Source: Bacteroidota bacterium
Lineage (GTDB): Bacteria > Bacteroidota > Bacteroidia > Bacteroidales > UBA10428
Length of the DNA: 8,631 nt
NCBI GenBank assembly: GCA_017860375.1
Contig: JAGDMB010000078.1
Coordinates: 1-8,631 of the forward strand
Reading direction: 5' to 3'
The stretch's first letter is position 1. Every line of letters begins with the position of its first letter. The position numbers and the translations under genes were made by a program. Positions 7,250 through 8,631 of the stretch are shown here, one piece after another. Under the pieces are notes generated by a model, which was not told the DNA's origin, did not search any database, and saw only the letters and a program-made list of their open reading frames with translations.

Positions 7250-7411
7250 ATGAGGAATAACCTACCGGACCGGAATTTTAATACCTTAAAAATGATTCTG
7301 GCGTCTTTGTTGCTGAGCCTGCTCCTGTTTGAATATGCTTGTTCGGCAACCGGCAAATCCTATAAAAGGTACCAGCAGGTACCCTGTCCCTGTATGAAGA
7401 ACAACCGCTGA
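7250..7411 (+). CDS. Small membrane-anchored or lipoprotein-like protein, 53 residues
   Basis: No family is recognised. Starting at the ATG at 7250, the product has a short polar N-terminus with Arg2, Arg8 and Lys14. A hydrophobic stretch follows (MILASLLLSLLLF, residues 15-27), then a Cys at 31 (EYAC), and a basic tail ending VPCPCMKNNR with Cys46 and Cys48. This resembles a tiny secreted lipoprotein, although Glu at -3 and Tyr at -2 make a poor lipobox, so a simple membrane anchor is equally possible. The start is chosen because a TATTTTTG promoter box lies 20 bases upstream and AAGGA lies at 7242-7246; ATG at 7175 (78 residues) and ATG at 7292 (39 residues) are alternatives. It converges on the amidohydrolase gene with only 8 bases between the stops. 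The gene is plausible but short, and conservation cannot be judged here. Confidence 0.5.
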   Translation: MRNNLPDRNFNTLKMILASLLLSLLLFEYACSATGKSYKRYQQVPCPCMKNNR

Positions 7412-7419
7412 TCCACCCT

Positions 7420-8274
7420 TCATTTGCTGCTCTTTTTGCCGGACAGGGAATAGACCCTTACCGCATTCACTCCCAGAATCATTTCCCTTTCATATTGCGA
7501 AAATTGTCCGATATAGTCCATTGCCATTCCCATAACCTCTCCGTATTTTCCGGCAAGCGTGCAGACCGGCCAGTCTGAGCCGATCATTACACGGCTTATG
7601 CCGAAAGCATTTACTACTGCATCCATATAGGGCCTGAAATCATTGGCTTTCCATCCATACCAGTCGGCTTCCGTTACCATCCCCGATATTTTGCAGGCCA
7701 CATTCGGAAATTTAGCCAGCTCCTCCATATGTTGTTTCCAGGGTTGAACCTCCTGTTTCCTGATCTGCGGTTTGGCCATGTGGTCCAATACAAAAACCTG
7801 CCCGGGAAAATTACGGACAAGTTGAATGGCCCCGGGAAGCTGACCGCGAAAGATAAGGATATCGTAAGCCAGCCCGTACTTTGCGAGCTTGCCGATCCCA
7901 CGCTGAAAATCTTTTCTCGACATGAAATTTTCATCAGGCTCATCCTGAACCACATGCCGTACACCGGAGAATTTTTTATGGTCTGAGTATTTTTCAAGCT
8001 GTAAATCAAGATCATCCGAGCACAAATTAACCCAACCCACCACGCCTTTTATAAAGTCATACCGGTCTGCCAGATGCAGCAGCCATTCCGTTTCTTCGGC
8101 TGTCTGCCTGGCCTGGACAACAACGGAACCACTAAAATCAAGCTGTGCCAGCAGAGGCTGCAAGTCGTCCGGCAGGAAGTCCCTTTTAAGAACCGCCATG
8201 GAATCGTCAATCCATGCGTATTCTTCGGGCCTGTATTGCCAGAAATGATGATGGGAATCAATTTTCGGAGCCAT
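7420..8274 (-). CDS. Amidohydrolase family protein, L-fuconolactonase-like (COG3618)
   Basis: The 284-residue product is a full-length metal-dependent-hydrolase-like TIM barrel of the amidohydrolase-2 (COG3618) group. This group includes L-fuconolactonase and related sugar lactonases, which open sugar lactones to aldonic acids in the cytoplasm. The N-terminal strand ends in HHH (8-10, containing HxH) followed by FW. Also visible are the opening pattern AWIDDSM--LKRDFLPDDL (20-38), VVVQARQ--EETE (51-63), KGVVGWVNL (76-84), GVRHVVQDEP (104-113), LDHMAKP with His165 and Lys168 (163-169), ACKISG (193-198) and GSDWPV with Asp234 (232-237). No signal peptide is present. The gene diverges from a sugar/alcohol dehydrogenase, which fits a dehydrogenase-lactonase route. 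Substrate cannot be read from sequence; fuconolactone is the best guess, with rhamnono- or other lactones possible. Family assignment is firm and the substrate is inference. Confidence 0.9.
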   Translation of the reverse strand: MAPKIDSHHHFWQYRPEEYAWIDDSMAVLKRDFLPDDLQPLLAQLDFSGSVVVQARQTAEETEWLLHLADRYDFIKGVVGWVNLCSDDLDLQLEKYSDHKKFSGVRHVVQDEPDENFMSRKDFQRGIGKLAKYGLAYDILIFRGQLPGAIQLVRNFPGQVFVLDHMAKPQIRKQEVQPWKQHMEELAKFPNVACKISGMVTEADWYGWKANDFRPYMDAVVNAFGISRVMIGSDWPVCTLAGKYGEVMGMAMDYIGQFSQYEREMILGVNAVRVYSLSGKKSSK

Positions 8275-8366
8275 TTTCCATGGATTTGAAGGTTGAAATT
8301 ATTAAAAAATGTCGGAAAGCAGTAGTCAGAAGAGATTGGTTGGCAGAAAAAGGGGGAAAATATCTG

Positions 8367-8422
8367 TTCCGTGCATAACAACCAAAATGCGTTAAATGAA
8401 TGCCGCTCACGGAATATTTTTA
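8367..8422. promoter_or_regulatory. Inverted repeat TTCCGTG / CACGGAA, possible operator, beside a TATTTTTA box
   Basis: Two perfect 7-base arms, TTCCGTG at 8367-8373 and CACGGAA at 8408-8414, face each other in the intergenic region between the divergent lactonase and dehydrogenase genes. Arm centres are 41 bases apart, close to four helical turns. The right arm directly abuts TATTTTTA at 8415-8422, a near match to the -7 consensus TAnnTTTG for rightward transcription, though no TTTG is seen at the -33 position. A spaced operator for a sugar-responsive regulator, possibly with looping, would fit. This is inference, as no regulator gene is in the window. Confidence 0.3.
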
Positions 8423-8505
8423 TCTTCTGTGGTCCGCAGATTATGGACGAATGGAACACAACAAATATAGCGTTCGATTCCAGACTGATGATGAAAGGAT
8501 TTTGT

Positions 8506-8513
8506 TATTTTTG
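8506..8513 (+). promoter_or_regulatory. TATTTTTG promoter-like box just before the dehydrogenase start
   Basis: This box matches TAnnTTTG exactly and shares the 10-mer GTTATTTTTG with the element at 7221-7230. No TTTG lies at the expected -33 position. If used, transcription would begin only about 0-10 bases before the ATGs at 8520 and 8529, so the message would be almost leaderless. It may instead be chance in an AT-rich stretch, or coding sequence if the dehydrogenase starts at 8451. Confidence 0.25.
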
Positions 8514-8528
8514 GAAAAAATGGATGCC

Positions 8529-8631
8529 ATGAAAGCTGCTGTTCTTGAAGAATACAGGAAAATGGTGTGGAAGGAGGTTCCCACACCTGAGATAACGGGT
8601 GATGAGGTATTGATGAAAGTTAAATACGCCT
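8529..8631 (+). CDS. Zinc-type medium-chain alcohol/sugar dehydrogenase, N-terminal fragment
   Basis: Only the first 34 codons are present; the gene runs off the window end. The fragment MKAAVLEEYRKMVWKEVPTP followed by ITGDEVLMKVKYA matches the GroES-like N-terminal domain of medium-chain dehydrogenases (the sorbitol/threonine dehydrogenase-like group): an opening MKA-V, then a -P-P-----EVL-KV-YA pattern that normally leads into the zinc-binding GICGSD segment, which is not reached. I prefer ATG 8529 because family members usually begin MKA. ATG 8520 (MDAMKAAV) is preceded by GGAAAAA and is also reasonable. The frame stays open back to an ATG at 8451, which would add 26 residues unlike the family. 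It diverges from the lactonase gene and may oxidise the sugar or a downstream intermediate of the same pathway. Family is fairly sure and substrate unknown. Confidence 0.8.
   Translation, partial: MKAAVLEEYRKMVWKEVPTPEITGDEVLMKVKYA

Noticed and set aside
8275..8528. Search for a small gene or structured RNA in the divergent intergenic region
   Set aside because: Short frames here lack a supported start and protein-like composition; only the inverted repeat and promoter-like boxes stand out. No riboswitch or tRNA fold was seen.
1..8631. CRISPR array, insertion sequence, prophage or toxin-antitoxin system
   Set aside because: No regularly spaced repeats, transposase or integrase motifs, terminal inverted repeats or toxin-like gene pairs were found on either strand.

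Overview
The window looks like a chromosomal segment of a Bacteroidota (Bacteroidetes) bacterium, most likely Bacteroidales. This rests on the protein character of PurH, MreB, MreD and PBP2, the purH-mreB-mreC-mreD-mrdA-rodA order, mostly AT-rich leaders with few clear Shine-Dalgarno sequences, and promoter candidates that fit the Bacteroidota pattern (TTTG about 20 bases upstream of TAnnTTTG) rather than the sigma70 -35/-10 pattern. I cannot name a species.

Region 1 (1-558) is the 3' end of purH, the last enzyme of de novo IMP synthesis. Region 2 (559-6279) is a complete cell-elongation operon: mreB, mreC, mreD, mrdA (PBP2) and rodA. It has a well-placed promoter candidate at 600-632. Genes from mreC onward overlap or sit within a few bases of each other, so they are probably translationally coupled. 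The five products form the elongasome at the inner membrane: MreB filaments organise it, MreC and MreD link it across the membrane, RodA polymerises glycan strands and PBP2 cross-links them. RodA carries about 100 residues of extra hydrophobic sequence compared with E. coli RodA. PBP2 has a Cys/Cys/His/Cys set where a zinc site is known in proteobacterial PBP2.

Region 3 (6339-7411) holds an uncharacterised 253-residue cytoplasmic-type protein on the minus strand, convergent with rodA, and a divergent 53-codon ORF for a small Cys-containing membrane protein or lipoprotein with its own promoter-like element. Region 4 (7420-8631) holds an amidohydrolase of the L-fuconolactonase-like COG3618 family on the minus strand. 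Diverging from it across about 250 bases is the truncated start of a zinc-type alcohol/sugar dehydrogenase. A lactonase beside a sugar dehydrogenase suggests a non-phosphorylative sugar oxidation pathway, possibly for L-fucose or a related sugar. The intergenic region has a 7-base inverted repeat that could be an operator.

I see no tRNA, rRNA, CRISPR array, insertion sequence or phage gene. Most of the window is core housekeeping sequence. The less explained parts are the two uncharacterised genes, the lactonase/dehydrogenase control region and the family-specific changes in RodA and PBP2.
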